From: Paraglaciecola marina
Lineage (GTDB): Bacteria; Pseudomonadota; Gammaproteobacteria; Enterobacterales; Alteromonadaceae
Length of the DNA stretch: 64,000 nucleotides
Assembly (NCBI RefSeq): GCF_004360155.1
Contig: NZ_ML178723.1
Coordinates: forward strand, 22,445 to 86,444
Direction of reading: 5' to 3'
Shown here: positions 28,143 to 38,109 of the stretch, in pieces
How positions within the stretch are numbered: position 1 is the first letter of the stretch
Layout of the letters: each line of letters begins with the position of its first letter
Program-made: the position numbers and the translations under genes
The notes under the pieces: generated by a model
What the model saw: only the letters and a program-made list of their open reading frames with translations
What the model was told of the DNA's origin: nothing
The model's database searches: none

Positions 28143-29473
28143 TCTAAATGTTCAATATCAGAAAAGTCAGATTCAACTTTGTTTTTGAATTTAGGTAAAC
28201 CCGTTGCAATAGCAAGGCAGCCAAATACTAAAATTAACATGGGGTACCAACCGTAATAGGTGAGTGCTAAAGGGGATACACCCGCAAGACTGGCAGCTGC
28301 TAGAAGTTGACCACCATAGGGTATTAGACCTTGAAATCCACATGAAAAAATATCTAAAAGGCTTGCTGTTCGTCTAGGATCTAAAGAGAACTTTTTTGCT
28401 AAGTCCTGCACTATAGGACCAGTTGATACTATGGCTATTGTGTTGTTCGCCGTAGCGATATCGAGGGTACTCACTAAGGTGGCGACTCCAAATTCGGCTC
28501 CTTTTTTAGTAGATATACCTTTAGTAGTGTTAGTGACTAACCACTGAATACCGCCATAGGCTTTCATTAGTGCAACCACACCGCCAATCAATAATGCAAT
28601 TACCGCCATGTTTTGCATCCACTCTAGGCCTTTTTGAATACTTAACACCATAGAGGTAAAAGTGAATAAGCCCTTTGTTAAGCCAATTAAACAAGCACTG
28701 ACTATACCTACGCCTAAAACACCTAACACGTTCATTCCAAACAGAGCGCAACAGATTATGAGTAAGTAGGGCAGTATTAACCATATGTCGTAGTCGTTGC
28801 TGGTCACCACTGAGCTGCCGTCAATATCTACCATCAATAGGCATACAGCCGTTACAAAAGCTGCAGGTAATACAATAATCAAATTAGCTTTGAACTTATC
28901 TCTAAGTTGCACCCCTTGTGTCCGAGTAGCGGCGATTGTGGTATCGGAAATAAATGATAAATTGTCACCAAACATAGCGCCGCCCACCACTATACTGACA
29001 GTTAATGGAATGGGTAAACTAAGGCTTTCTGCCAGTCCAATTCCTATAGGCGTAATCGCTGTGATGGTGCCCATAGATGTGCCCATGGCAAAGGCAATAA
29101 AACATGAAATAACAAATAAACCAGGCAATAAATAGGCCGTTGGGACGTAATTTAGCGCCCAGTTTACAGTCGCATCTCGGGCTCCTATATCTATGGTGAC
29201 GGCATAAAAAGCACCCGCTAATAAGAAGATAATTGCTAGTAAAATTATGGTCTTGTCGCCACCGCCTTGACAGAATATATCGACCTTTTCAGTGAGTGAC
29301 AGTGGTGTTACTTTGCTATTAAGAAATAATGAATATCCAGCACAAATCATAAATGCAACTAAAATTGGCATACTAGAAAAATTTTGTGTAATTATCCCAC
29401 TGCCGATAATAAGTAGCATAAATAAAATAATGGGACTTAACCCCATAAAATTTTCTTTAGTCGGTTTTTGCAT
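28133..29473 (-). CDS. Na+/H+ antiporter, NhaC family
   Basis: This 446-residue inner membrane transporter has about eleven hydrophobic helices. The sequence shows FAMGTSMGTITAITPIGIGLAES and the following MFGDNLSFISDTTIAATRTQG, a conserved signature of the NhaC/ArsB-type ion transporter family (PF03553). The polar residues in GDNLSFISDTT are likely to line the ion path. Members exchange Na+ for H+, or antiport organic acids and amino acids in some lineages, so the precise substrate is open. It is monocistronic. Confidence 0.87.
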   Translation of the reverse strand: MQKPTKENFMGLSPIILFMLLIIGSGIITQNFSSMPILVAFMICAGYSLFLNSKVTPLSLTEKVDIFCQGGGDKTIILLAIIFLLAGAFYAVTIDIGARDATVNWALNYVPTAYLLPGLFVISCFIAFAMGTSMGTITAITPIGIGLAESLSLPIPLTVSIVVGGAMFGDNLSFISDTTIAATRTQGVQLRDKFKANLIIVLPAAFVTAVCLLMVDIDGSSVVTSNDYDIWLILPYLLIICCALFGMNVLGVLGVGIVSACLIGLTKGLFTFTSMVLSIQKGLEWMQNMAVIALLIGGVVALMKAYGGIQWLVTNTTKGISTKKGAEFGVATLVSTLDIATANNTIAIVSTGPIVQDLAKKFSLDPRRTASLLDIFSCGFQGLIPYGGQLLAAASLAGVSPLALTYYGWYPMLILVFGCLAIATGLPKFKNKVESDFSDIEHLDLE

Positions 29474-29572
29474 TAAGCCTTACTTCTATTGAAACGATTT
29501 AGGATTGATCTTTTACATTTATGTAATTACGTTAAATATCATACAGCTAGAATTTAATATTTACAGTGTGCA

Positions 29573-29598
29573 AATAAAAACGCAGGCCTAAGCCTGCG
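29573..29598 (-). terminator. Rho-independent terminator of ettA
   Basis: On the minus strand, a CGCAGGC/GCCTGCG stem with a four-base loop is followed by TTTTTATTTG. It begins about 25 bases after the ettA stop. Confidence 0.85.
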
Positions 29599-29623
29599 GA
29601 GTAATTCAATGTAAGCGTTAAAA

Positions 29624-31291
29624 TTACTTACTGATTTTTTTGTACTTTAACCTGTGAGGTTCTACTACATCAGTGCCATAGGTGGCTTTCAGCCAAGCGG
29701 CATATTCTGTGTAATTACCATCAAAGAAGTTGATTTTACCTTCGTCACGATAATCCATGATGTGAGTGGCTATTCTATCTAAGAACCATCTATCATGGGA
29801 AATTACCATGGCACAACCAGGGAACTCCAACAGGGCATTTTCTAATGCGCGCAGAGTTTCAACATCTAGATCATTGGTTGGCTCATCCAGAAGTAGCACA
29901 TTGCCACCGGCTTTTAATAGTTTCGCCAAATGAACACGGTTACGCTCACCACCTGATAAATCTTTTATGAACTTCTGTTGGTCAGAGCCTTTAAAGTTAA
30001 AACGTCCACAATAAGCGCGGCTATTTAACTCAAAATTACCAATACGGATAATATCTGAGTCATCAGAAATCTCTTTATAAACAGTATTGTTGCCATCCAT
30101 ATGATCACGGAATTGATCAACACTGGCTAGCTGCACGGTATCACCAATATCTATGGTGCCTGCATCGGGTTTTTCTTGTCCGGTCAACATTCTAAATAGG
30201 GTTGATTTACCTGCACCGTTTGGTCCAATGATGCCTACTATGGCGCCTTTAGGCATTTTGAAATTAAGGTCATCGATGAGTAATCTGTCACCGTAGGACT
30301 TTTGTAATCCAGTTACTTCAAAGACCTTGTCTCCTAAGCGCTCGCCTGGTGGAATAAATAGCTCACTGGTTTCGTTACGTTTTTGGTAGTCCCCCGTATT
30401 CAGCTCTTCAAAGCGAGCCATACGTGCCTTACTTTTTGATTGGCGACCTTTAGCGTTAGAACGAACCCATTCTAATTCGGTTTTGATTGATTTTTGGCGA
30501 GCACTTTCGGTTTTTTCTTCTTGTTCTAAACGGGCGTCTTTTTGCTCAAGCCATGAAGAGTAGTTACCTTCCCAAGGAATACCTTGGCCACGGTCTAGTT
30601 CTAAGATCCATCCGGCTACATTGTCTAAGAAGTATCTATCATGGGTAATGGCAACCACTGTACCTTCGTAGTCATGTAAGAAACGCTCTAACCAAGCCAC
30701 AGATTCAGCATCTAAGTGGTTGGTAGGTTCGTCTAGTAATAACATTTCGGGTTTTTCGAGCAGTAATTTACATAAGGCTACGCGGCGGCGCTCACCACCA
30801 GATAGCTTACTTACGTCTGCATCCCAAGGGGGAAGGCGCAGCGCATCGGCGGCTCGTTCTAGGGCGTTGTCTAAGTTGTGGCCATCCTTAGATTGAATAA
30901 TGGCTTCAAGCTCACCTTGTTCTTTAGCAAGGGCATCAAAGTCTGCACCTTCTTCAGCATACTCAGCGTAAACCTCTTCAATACGCTTTAAGGCATGCAC
31001 TACATCTTGAACGGCTTCTTCGATGTTACCACGAACATCTTTGCTTTCATCAAGCTGCGGCTCTTGGGGCAAATACCCAATTTTTAGTCCTGCTTGAGGA
31101 ATAGCTTCACCCTCAATGTCTTTATCAAGACCAGCCATAATTTTTAATAAGGTGGATTTACCTGAACCGTTCAAACCTAACACGCCAATTTTGGCCCCAG
31201 GAAAGAAACTAAGAGAAATATTTTTTAAAATATGTTTGCTAGGAGGAACGACTTTTCCAACCCGCAACATGCTGTAAACGTACTGCGCCAT
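29624..31291 (-). CDS. ettA: Energy-dependent translational throttle protein EttA (ABC-F)
   Basis: EttA is a ribosome-associated ABC-F ATPase that binds the E site and gates the first peptide bond in response to the ATP/ADP ratio. It has 555 residues, equal to the family norm. Two ABC domains carry Walker A GLNGSGKST and GPNGAGKST, signatures LSGGERRR and LSGGERNR, and Walker B LLLDEPTNHLD and LLLDEPTNDLD. Between the two domains lies the charged P-site tRNA interaction motif region (EWVRSNAKGRQSKSKARMARF), which separates EttA from other ABC-F paralogues. There is no transmembrane region. It is a single gene with its own terminator. Confidence 0.96.
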   Translation of the reverse strand: MAQYVYSMLRVGKVVPPSKHILKNISLSFFPGAKIGVLGLNGSGKSTLLKIMAGLDKDIEGEAIPQAGLKIGYLPQEPQLDESKDVRGNIEEAVQDVVHALKRIEEVYAEYAEEGADFDALAKEQGELEAIIQSKDGHNLDNALERAADALRLPPWDADVSKLSGGERRRVALCKLLLEKPEMLLLDEPTNHLDAESVAWLERFLHDYEGTVVAITHDRYFLDNVAGWILELDRGQGIPWEGNYSSWLEQKDARLEQEEKTESARQKSIKTELEWVRSNAKGRQSKSKARMARFEELNTGDYQKRNETSELFIPPGERLGDKVFEVTGLQKSYGDRLLIDDLNFKMPKGAIVGIIGPNGAGKSTLFRMLTGQEKPDAGTIDIGDTVQLASVDQFRDHMDGNNTVYKEISDDSDIIRIGNFELNSRAYCGRFNFKGSDQQKFIKDLSGGERNRVHLAKLLKAGGNVLLLDEPTNDLDVETLRALENALLEFPGCAMVISHDRWFLDRIATHIMDYRDEGKINFFDGNYTEYAAWLKATYGTDVVEPHRLKYKKISK

Positions 31292-31435
31292 AATATTAAG
31301 TTACTTTTGTTGCTATGTATGAGCAATATTGTAATTCACCAAGAGGCTAGGGTAAAAGGGATCGTGAATAAATCGTGCGCTTTAAATATTGCTGGCGTAG
31401 AATTTTCACTTTAAAAGCCGACAACGAGGTTCAAA

Positions 31436-32440
31436 ATGAGAATTATCAACTGGGGTGTATTAGGTCCTGGCGCTATAGCCAACACTTTTGCTACCGCTAT
31501 GAAAGTCTCACCTAAGGGTAAAATCACTGCAGTGGCAAGTCGGAGCAAAGAGCGAGCCGAGGCTTTTGCCAAACAATATGACATTGATAACATCTACACA
31601 AATTATGAAGCGCTTTTAAATGACCCAAGCATTGATGTTATTTACATTGCCACGCCCCATAGTTTTCATTTTGAACAAGCAAAACAGTGTCTTCAGGCTG
31701 GCAAACATGTACTGGTAGAAAAGCCATGCACAGTAACCGCTGCGCAAATGCAGTACTTAGTGGATTTAGCTAAAGCAAATAAAGTGTTACTGCAAGAAGG
31801 TGTATGGAGCAGGTTTATGCCTGTGCTAAGCCAAGCTAAAAGAAGTATAGAACAAGGTATTATTGGCGATATTCAATATATTCAGTCAAATATTGGATTC
31901 GCGTTTCAAAATAGAGATCAACCTAAAGAGCGCCTAGCTAAACCTGAACTTGCTGGCGGCGCCTTACTTGACTTGGGGATTTACAGTCTTAGCCTAAGTC
32001 AGTATTTTTTAGGTGAGCATCCAAGCGCTATTCAAAGTACCGGCAAGCTAACAGAGCAAGGGGTAGATGAGCAGGAGATGGTTACACTTAGCTATGCATC
32101 AGGAGTCTATGCCCAGTTTTCAAGTTCGATGGCAGCACACGCCAGCAATAGCATGCATATAGTGGGTAGCCAAGGCTACTTAGTTTTGCCCCATTGCTTT
32201 TGGGATGCAGACGCAGCGTATTTTTATAAGCATGATGAATGTATACAAGCTATAGAGATCCCTCACGCAGCCAATGGCTTTGAATACGAAATTGCAGAAG
32301 TAATGGATTGTATAGAGCAAGGTAAATTGTACAGTGATTTAATGTCTCACCAAGATAGTATCAGTGTGCTCAAAATCATGGATGAAATCCGCGCTCAATT
32401 AGGTGTGCAATACCCAGAATCTATTACTCAGGCTAGATGA
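31436..32440 (+). CDS. Gfo/Idh/MocA family oxidoreductase
   Basis: This 334-residue NAD(P)-dependent dehydrogenase has an N-terminal Rossmann domain. Its motif is GVLGPGAIANTFA, with A-S-R-S-K-E-R-A after the second strand (the Arg favours NADP). The family EKP motif is VEKPCTVTA and the C-terminal alpha/beta domain contains GGALLDLGIYSLS. It looks closest to dimeric dihydrodiol dehydrogenase/1,5-anhydro-fructose reductase-like members, but family substrates are diverse. It is the only gene in its unit and is divergent from ettA. Confidence 0.85.
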   Translation: MRIINWGVLGPGAIANTFATAMKVSPKGKITAVASRSKERAEAFAKQYDIDNIYTNYEALLNDPSIDVIYIATPHSFHFEQAKQCLQAGKHVLVEKPCTVTAAQMQYLVDLAKANKVLLQEGVWSRFMPVLSQAKRSIEQGIIGDIQYIQSNIGFAFQNRDQPKERLAKPELAGGALLDLGIYSLSLSQYFLGEHPSAIQSTGKLTEQGVDEQEMVTLSYASGVYAQFSSSMAAHASNSMHIVGSQGYLVLPHCFWDADAAYFYKHDECIQAIEIPHAANGFEYEIAEVMDCIEQGKLYSDLMSHQDSISVLKIMDEIRAQLGVQYPESITQAR

Positions 32441-32577
32441 AATTGAAGTCTGCATAAATCGTTACAACTTTTGGTTGTTTCTCATGCCACAAAGCCACTA
32501 TACAAATCGTTTAAAATCACTAAACTATGCGCAAAATTGTTTACCGTACTAAACCCCGTTTATGTTGAGGATATGTG

Positions 32578-33834
32578 ATGCTAACACGTGATATGAATAT
32601 TGCTGATTTCGACCCAGAATTGTACCAAGCGATTCAAGATGAAAACCAACGTCAGGAGCATCATATCGAACTGATCGCTTCTGAAAACTATTGCAGCCCA
32701 CGTGTACTTGAAGCACAGGGATCACAGCTTACAAATAAATACGCAGAAGGTTACCCTCATAAGCGTTACTACGGTGGCTGTGAGTATGTTGATATTGCAG
32801 AAGACTTGGCCATAGAAAGAGCTAAGCAATTATTTGGTTGTGATTACGCTAACGTGCAACCACATGCTGGTTCACAAGCTAACTCTGCTGTATTTATGGC
32901 GTTGCTAGAAGCAGGCGATACGGTTTTAGGTATGAGTTTGGCACACGGCGGTCACTTAACTCATGGTGCGTCAGTGAGCTTTTCTGGTAAAACATATAAT
33001 GCGGTTCAATACGGATTACACCCTGAAACAGGTGAAATCGACATGGCTCAAGTTGAAGCATTAGCCCTAGAGCACAAACCTAAAATGATCATAGGTGGAT
33101 TCTCTGCATATTCGGGTATTGTTGATTGGCAAAAATTCCGTGAAATCGCAGATAAAGTTGGTGCTTACTTGTTAGTAGATATGGCTCACGTTGCAGGTTT
33201 AGTTGCAGCAGGCGTATATCCTAGCCCAATGGCTCATGCTCACGTTGTAACAACAACAACTCACAAAACACTAGCTGGTCCTCGTGGCGGGTTAATTTTA
33301 TCTTCTTGTGGTGACGAAGCTATCTACAAAAAGTTAAATAGTGCGGTATTCCCTGGTGGCCAAGGTGGTCCTTTGTGTCACGTGATTGCTGCTAAAGCGG
33401 TTGCTTTTAAAGAAGCACTACAACCAGAATTCAAAGTATACCAACAACAAGTAGTGGCTAACGCTAAAGCTATGGTTGCGGTTATCCAAGAGCGTGGTCA
33501 TAAAGTTGTATCAGGCGGCACAGATAACCATTTGTTCTTATTAGACCTAATAGGTAAAGAATACACAGGTAAAGATGCAGACGCAGCCCTTGGTAACGCT
33601 AACATCACTGTTAATAAAAATTCAGTACCTAATGACCCACGCTCTCCGTTTGTAACCAGTGGTCTACGTATTGGTTCACCAGCTATTACCCGCCGTGGCT
33701 TTAAAGAAGAGCAAGCTAAGCAAGTGGCTAATTGGATCTGTGATGTACTAGACAATATTAACGACGAAGCCGTGATTGCTAAAGTAAAAGGCGAAGTAGT
33801 GGCCTTATGTGAACAGTTCCCTGTTTACGGTTAA
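32578..33834 (+). CDS. glyA: Serine hydroxymethyltransferase
   Basis: GlyA interconverts serine and glycine with tetrahydrofolate and pyridoxal phosphate, feeding one-carbon metabolism. The ATG at 32578 is used in place of the GTG just before it. The protein starts [15 protein letters not shown], much as in E. coli. The PLP-binding lysine lies in [14 protein letters not shown] near residue 229, with the conserved [13 protein letters not shown] and [11 protein letters not shown] segments ahead of it. Its 418 residues match the family. A terminator follows. In many gammaproteobacteria glyA directly precedes nrdR, whereas here about 2.6 kb lie between them. Confidence 0.97.
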   Translation: MLTRDMNIADFDPELYQAIQDENQRQEHHIELIASENYCSPRVLEAQGSQLTNKYAEGYPHKRYYGGCEYVDIAEDLAIERAKQLFGCDYANVQPHAGSQANSAVFMALLEAGDTVLGMSLAHGGHLTHGASVSFSGKTYNAVQYGLHPETGEIDMAQVEALALEHKPKMIIGGFSAYSGIVDWQKFREIADKVGAYLLVDMAHVAGLVAAGVYPSPMAHAHVVTTTTHKTLAGPRGGLILSSCGDEAIYKKLNSAVFPGGQGGPLCHVIAAKAVAFKEALQPEFKVYQQQVVANAKAMVAVIQERGHKVVSGGTDNHLFLLDLIGKEYTGKDADAALGNANITVNKNSVPNDPRSPFVTSGLRIGSPAITRRGFKEEQAKQVANWICDVLDNINDEAVIAKVKGEVVALCEQFPVYG

Positions 33835-33856
33835 GTTAAGCAGTTACTAGACAATT

Positions 33857-33893
33857 AAACAGTGGTTATTAGGTTTAACCACTGTTTACATTT
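33857..33893 (+). terminator. Rho-independent terminator of glyA
   Basis: An 11-base perfect stem (AAACAGTGGTT/AACCACTGTTT) with a nine-base loop is followed by ACATTTTT. It lies 22 bases after glyA and also faces the end of the convergent Lrp-type gene. Confidence 0.8.
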
Positions 33894-33906
33894 TTAATTG
33901 AATAAC

Positions 33907-34338
33907 TTAATAATTCGATAGCACTACGCAGGTTACGGTTTTCTCTACTCCTTTTGTTTCACGTATATCATCTACTAGTTCATCTAGCTGAGAGCTGGCT
34001 TCTACAGTTAACTCTAAAATTAAATCATATACACCACTCACTGACATTATCGAGGTTATTTGCGGACGCTGTTGTAATAGTTTAATGACGTGTCGTGATA
34101 CCCCTGGTGTTAAATTGACCAACATCTGTGCTTTTAATAACTTACGTTCGTACTCTGCATCAAATTCAATGGTGAAGCTTTTAATGATACCGCGACGCTG
34201 CAAGGTTTCGATTCTATTTTGAACGGTACTGCGGGACACGCCTAATTGTTTAGCTAGCTCTATAACAGGCCTTCGACTGTTTGCTTTTAACAATGTAATT
34301 AACGCTTGGTCTCTTTCATCCAAATTCATTATTGCCAC
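33907..34338 (-). CDS. Lrp/AsnC family transcriptional regulator (divergent from lysA)
   Basis: This 143-residue protein has an N-terminal winged helix-turn-helix (~8-55; LDERDQALITLLKANSRRPV, then LGVSRSTVQNRI) and a C-terminal RAM/AsnC ligand-binding domain (~70-140; MSVSGVYDLILELTVEA). These are typical of feast/famine regulators that bind amino acids. It is transcribed away from lysA across about 160 bases that contain a perfect palindrome. Control of lysA in response to lysine or another amino acid is therefore plausible, but is inferred from position only. Confidence 0.9.
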   Translation of the reverse strand: MAIMNLDERDQALITLLKANSRRPVIELAKQLGVSRSTVQNRIETLQRRGIIKSFTIEFDAEYERKLLKAQMLVNLTPGVSRHVIKLLQQRPQITSIMSVSGVYDLILELTVEASSQLDELVDDIRETKGVEKTVTCVVLSNY

Positions 34339-34390
34339 TCAGTTTTCATATTTACTATCAATATATAGCATTTTGACAGTTGTTTTTAGC

Positions 34391-34404
34391 ATATCGTTCG
34401 ATAT
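34391..34404. promoter_or_regulatory. Candidate operator between the Lrp-type gene and lysA
   Basis: ATATCGTTCGATAT is a perfect palindrome, six-base arms around TT, sitting between the two divergent starts. Lrp/AsnC proteins often bind such AT-rich dyads. Binding has not been shown. Confidence 0.4.
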
Positions 34405-34496
34405 TAACTAGCAATATGTGAATTTGTCCAATGGTTTTTCATGCTTAGATTCTCTACTCTTGTAGTCATTAATTGCTTTGGTTACTAGGCGCATAT

Positions 34497-35756
34497 ATGC
34501 CATTTGTAGAATACAAAAATTCAGTACAACATATTGAATCCCTCTCTGTTTTGGCCTTAGCTGAGCAGTACCCCACACCGTTTTATTGCTACAGTTCAGC
34601 AAAGATACGAGCTCAGTATCGGATGTTTTCTGACGCTTTTTCCCATCTAAATACTTTGGTGTGTTTTGCTGTAAAAGTGAATTCAAATCAAGCAGTATTA
34701 TCTTTGTTGGCCAAAGAAGGGGCGGGAGCTGATGTGGTTTCTGTGGGGGAGATTAAACGTGCATTAGCAGCCAATATTCCCGCTGAAAAAATTGTATTTT
34801 CAGGAGTAGCTAAAACCGAGCAAGAAATGGAGTTTGCGTTAAAACAGCATATTTTATGTTTCAACATTGAGTCAGAGCCAGAGTTGCTTGCTCTTTCTCA
34901 TGTCGCGAAACGCTTAAAAATTACAGCCAATATTTCATTTCGGATTAACCCAAATGTGAATGCCAATACTCATAAAAAAATCTCTACGGGTAAAAAGGGC
35001 GATAAGTTTGGTGTGGATATCGAGCATGCAATTTCACTATATCAAAAAGCTTACAATCTTGATTACATTAATGTGACGGGCATCAATATGCATATTGGCA
35101 GTCAAATATCTGATGTCACCCCTTTTGATTTAGCGATACAAAAAATAAAGGCTTTGTATTGTGAATTAAAAGTACTAAACATCAATATTAACCATGTTGA
35201 TTTTGGTGGTGGCTTGGCTGTGAAATATCAAGATGACGAACTCGCAGAGCCTGAGTTATTGGCACAATATGCTGCAGTGGTTAATCGCCATGCTGAGGAT
35301 TTTAATTGCAGAATTCTGTTCGAACCTGGGCGTTTCATAACAGCTAATGCTGGTGTATTAGTGAGTCAAGTTATTTATAAAAAGAACCAATCAGATAAGA
35401 CTTTACTGATTGTGGACGCCGCTATGAACGATTTCATCCGACCGACACTTTACGATGCCTACCATAAAATTACAGCGGCAACACAAAACCACAGGTTTGA
35501 ATGTGTAGATGTAGTAGGGCCTGTTTGTGAAACAGGTGATTATTTTGCGTTAGACCGCACTATGGAGGTGGTTGAACAAGGTGATTTGATCGTAATCAAT
35601 TCAGTTGGGGCTTATAGTGCGGTTGCGTCTAACAGTTACAATTCAAGGCCTATTATTGCAGAAATTATGGTGCAAGGTGACCAAGTAGCTGTAATTAGAG
35701 AAGCCCAAAGTGTAGATGAGCTGATAGCACGAGATAAAGTGCCAAGTTGGGTTTAA
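34497..35756 (+). CDS. lysA: Diaminopimelate decarboxylase
   Basis: LysA removes CO2 from meso-diaminopimelate to give L-lysine, the last step of the pathway, using PLP on a TIM barrel. The ATG at 34497 is preferred to a TTG eight codons earlier. The PLP lysine lies in VCFAVKVNSN and the glycine-rich phosphate-binding segment is VDFGGGLAVKY. The substrate-binding HMHIGSQ, the EPGR segment and the C-terminal CETGDYFA of the decarboxylase family are all present. Its 419 residues are normal. It is divergent from an Lrp-type regulator and no other lysine gene is adjacent. Confidence 0.95.
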   Translation: MPFVEYKNSVQHIESLSVLALAEQYPTPFYCYSSAKIRAQYRMFSDAFSHLNTLVCFAVKVNSNQAVLSLLAKEGAGADVVSVGEIKRALAANIPAEKIVFSGVAKTEQEMEFALKQHILCFNIESEPELLALSHVAKRLKITANISFRINPNVNANTHKKISTGKKGDKFGVDIEHAISLYQKAYNLDYINVTGINMHIGSQISDVTPFDLAIQKIKALYCELKVLNININHVDFGGGLAVKYQDDELAEPELLAQYAAVVNRHAEDFNCRILFEPGRFITANAGVLVSQVIYKKNQSDKTLLIVDAAMNDFIRPTLYDAYHKITAATQNHRFECVDVVGPVCETGDYFALDRTMEVVEQGDLIVINSVGAYSAVASNSYNSRPIIAEIMVQGDQVAVIREAQSVDELIARDKVPSWV

Positions 35757-35891
35757 ATTTCTCTTAGGTGGTTATCAACTGGTAGTTACAAGTGTTCCTT
35801 ATGATACTTCATACGCATAGATGAATTACCCATTGTATTTTTCTGATTAGGTCTACTAGGCTAAGGCTTTTAGTATTTAAGGAAGATAAAA

Positions 35892-36350
35892 TTGAAAAAA
35901 TTAATAATGGTTGGGTTGTTAGTTACGGTTTCACAGTCATCAATGGCAGTAGGTCTGGTTAATGATATGCAACTATGCCAAGGAGTCATTGAGTTCGTTG
36001 ATAATAAGTTGAAGAAAGCCCCTAGGTATTACGATAAAGCCGATGTCAAAACGGTTCGTCAAGGGCTTGAAGCTTATAATCAATATATTCAACGTGAAAT
36101 TGTTGCACCTAGATTATTGAAATTTAATGGCGGTGACGCAGAAAAAACCAAGCAGATGCAAAAGCAGGTTGATGCATATAAATCAACAGTCGTAAATCAG
36201 TTGCAAAGTCGTTACCCGCAAGAGAACTTGCTTACTGACCACGCCATATCTGTCAATGATTGTGCTAAAAAAGCGGTGCCTTCTGGTGAAGATCTCGATA
36301 GATTAAAGGATGCCGTTAATACCATGGTCAAATTAGCTCAAATGAATTGA
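35892..36350 (+). CDS. Exported protein of unknown function between lysA and nrdR
   Basis: I do not recognise this protein. It starts at a TTG with GGAAGATAAAA upstream and a signal peptide (KKLIMVGLLVTVSQSSMA). The mature ~134 residues are predicted mainly helical and charged, with a Cys in QLCQGVIEF and another in NDCAKKAV that could form one disulphide. There is no repeat or membrane segment. It is probably a small periplasmic helical protein. It has no operon partner, since nrdR has its own upstream region of 88 bases. Confidence 0.6.
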   Translation: MKKLIMVGLLVTVSQSSMAVGLVNDMQLCQGVIEFVDNKLKKAPRYYDKADVKTVRQGLEAYNQYIQREIVAPRLLKFNGGDAEKTKQMQKQVDAYKSTVVNQLQSRYPQENLLTDHAISVNDCAKKAVPSGEDLDRLKDAVNTMVKLAQMN

Positions 36351-36438
36351 TAAAGACTACCTTCTTCAGGCTGTTGTATCACTTGAAGAGAAATTTTGGT
36401 AATTTAGTTAAATTAATTTATCCGATATAGATATTCAC

Positions 36439-36888
36439 ATGCACTGCCCATTTTGTTCTGTTCAAGAAACTAAAGTCATCGATTCTCGCCTAGTGTCGGA
36501 TGGCAGTCATGTGAGACGCCGTCGTGAATGTACAGTTTGCAAAGAGCGCTTTACCACCTTTGAAATGGCAGAGTTAGTGATGCCACGAATTGTAAAACGT
36601 GATGGCTCTCGCGAACCTTTCAACGAAGACAAACTTCGAGCAGGTTTACAACGAGCTCTAGAAAAGCGCCCCGTCAGTACTGAAGAGGTTGAGCAGTGCA
36701 TTAGCCGGCTTAAGTCATCTTTACGTGCCACAGGTGAGCGTGAAGTAAGTAGCGAATTTTTAGGCAATTTAATTATGACTGCCTTAAAAGAGCTAGATAA
36801 AGTGGCTTATGTAAGATTTGCGTCTGTTTACCGCTCTTTTGAAGATATTCGAGAGTTTGGTGAAGAAATAGCCCGCCTTGGCGACTAG
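36439..36888 (+). CDS. nrdR: Transcriptional repressor NrdR
   Basis: NrdR represses ribonucleotide reductase operons in response to ATP/dATP. The N-terminal zinc ribbon is CPFC...[12 protein letters not shown] with RRRREC between, and the ATP-cone domain (~50-140) includes [18 protein letters not shown]. The 149-residue length is standard. It heads the nrdR-ribD-ribE-ribBA-ribH-nusB-thiL-pgpA run, a conserved gammaproteobacterial order. Confidence 0.97.
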   Translation: MHCPFCSVQETKVIDSRLVSDGSHVRRRRECTVCKERFTTFEMAELVMPRIVKRDGSREPFNEDKLRAGLQRALEKRPVSTEEVEQCISRLKSSLRATGEREVSSEFLGNLIMTALKELDKVAYVRFASVYRSFEDIREFGEEIARLGD

Positions 36889-36933
36889 CCTTACCTTCCT
36901 TCTATTACCTTTAACTCTTAGGTATTAAATACA

Positions 36934-38073
36934 GTGTTTGAATTTTCCTTAATCGACCATCAGATGATGGCGTTAGCTATTCAGTTGGCAAAACGTGGTC
37001 AATATACCACGTCACCTAATCCTAATGTTGGGTGCGTTATTAGCAACCCCGCAGGGAAGATAGTAGGGCAAGGCTGGCATCAAAAAGCCGGTACTCCCCA
37101 TGCAGAAGTCCATGCATTAAATCAAGCTGGAAAATTAGCACTAGGTGCTACTGCATATGTCACTTTAGAACCATGTAGCCATTTTGGACGTACACCACCT
37201 TGTGCAGAAGCATTAGTTAAAGCTGGGGTGCGCCGAGTCGTTATAGCCATGCAAGACCCAAATCCTGTGGTGTCAGGTAATGGCATAAAGATACTAAAGC
37301 AAGCAGGCATAGGCGTTGATACTGGGTTATTACAAAGTGCTGCTGAGCAGTTAAACCTAGGGTTTATTAAGCGCATGTCTGAAGGTTTGCCTAGAGTTAC
37401 TGTGAAACTCGCAGCAAGTTTAGATGGTAAAACCGCCCTTAAAAACGGTCTGAGTCAGTGGATAACAGGTGCGGAGGCGCGCCAAGATGTGCAGCGCCAC
37501 AGGGCAAAAAGTTGCGCGATTTTAAGTGGCTCGGGCACAGTCATAGCTGATAACCCATCACTAAATGTGCGCTATGCGGAGCTGGGCCTGAGCTCTGATG
37601 AGTTAGCGTTAGAAAATTTGCGACAACCACTTAGAGTTATTTTAGATGGCCGTAACCAGTTGCCACCTAATTTAAACCTTTTGCAGCAAGGCAGTTCACA
37701 ACAAGCCGGTGACGTTTTACTTATTAATGGCAAAAAAAGCGCGCACACGTTTGCAGACCATGTAAATCAATGGCAAGGGCCGTTTAATGGTAACAAGTTA
37801 GATCTTAAAGCTGTGATGGGAGAGCTGGCAAGTCGGCAAATAAATGAAATATGGGTTGAAGCAGGGGCTAAGCTAGCAGGAGCCTTATTGCAAAATAACT
37901 TGATAGATGAATTGATTTTATACCAAGCGCCCAAACTTATAGGGGGCAGCGGGCAGAACTTGTTTGATACTTTGCCCATTGAATCTATGGATGAAGTACA
38001 TGACTTGTCTTGGACCGATGTTAGGCAAGTGGGTAAAGACCTAAAGATGACCGCACATTTTATTCGTAAATGA
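36934..38073 (+). CDS. ribD: Bifunctional riboflavin biosynthesis deaminase/reductase RibD
   Basis: RibD deaminates the pyrimidine intermediate and then reduces its ribosyl side chain. The N-terminal zinc deaminase has HAEVHALNQAG and TLEPCSHFGRTPPC. The C-terminal reductase domain starts near residue 150 (VTVKLAASLDGKTAL) and includes WVEAGAKLAGALL. It begins at GTG; alignment by memory with E. coli RibD puts this start within a few residues. There are 379 residues, against about 367 in E. coli. It is part of the riboflavin cluster. Confidence 0.95.
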   Translation: MFEFSLIDHQMMALAIQLAKRGQYTTSPNPNVGCVISNPAGKIVGQGWHQKAGTPHAEVHALNQAGKLALGATAYVTLEPCSHFGRTPPCAEALVKAGVRRVVIAMQDPNPVVSGNGIKILKQAGIGVDTGLLQSAAEQLNLGFIKRMSEGLPRVTVKLAASLDGKTALKNGLSQWITGAEARQDVQRHRAKSCAILSGSGTVIADNPSLNVRYAELGLSSDELALENLRQPLRVILDGRNQLPPNLNLLQQGSSQQAGDVLLINGKKSAHTFADHVNQWQGPFNGNKLDLKAVMGELASRQINEIWVEAGAKLAGALLQNNLIDELILYQAPKLIGGSGQNLFDTLPIESMDEVHDLSWTDVRQVGKDLKMTAHFIRK

Positions 38074-38109
38074 ATAACCGGTTATCCCAAAAAGAGTAAC
38101 TGAGAGATT

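Noticed and set aside
34339..34496. Lysine riboswitch upstream of lysA
   Set aside because: No L-box conserved core is visible, and the 158-base region is AT-rich with a simple palindrome only.
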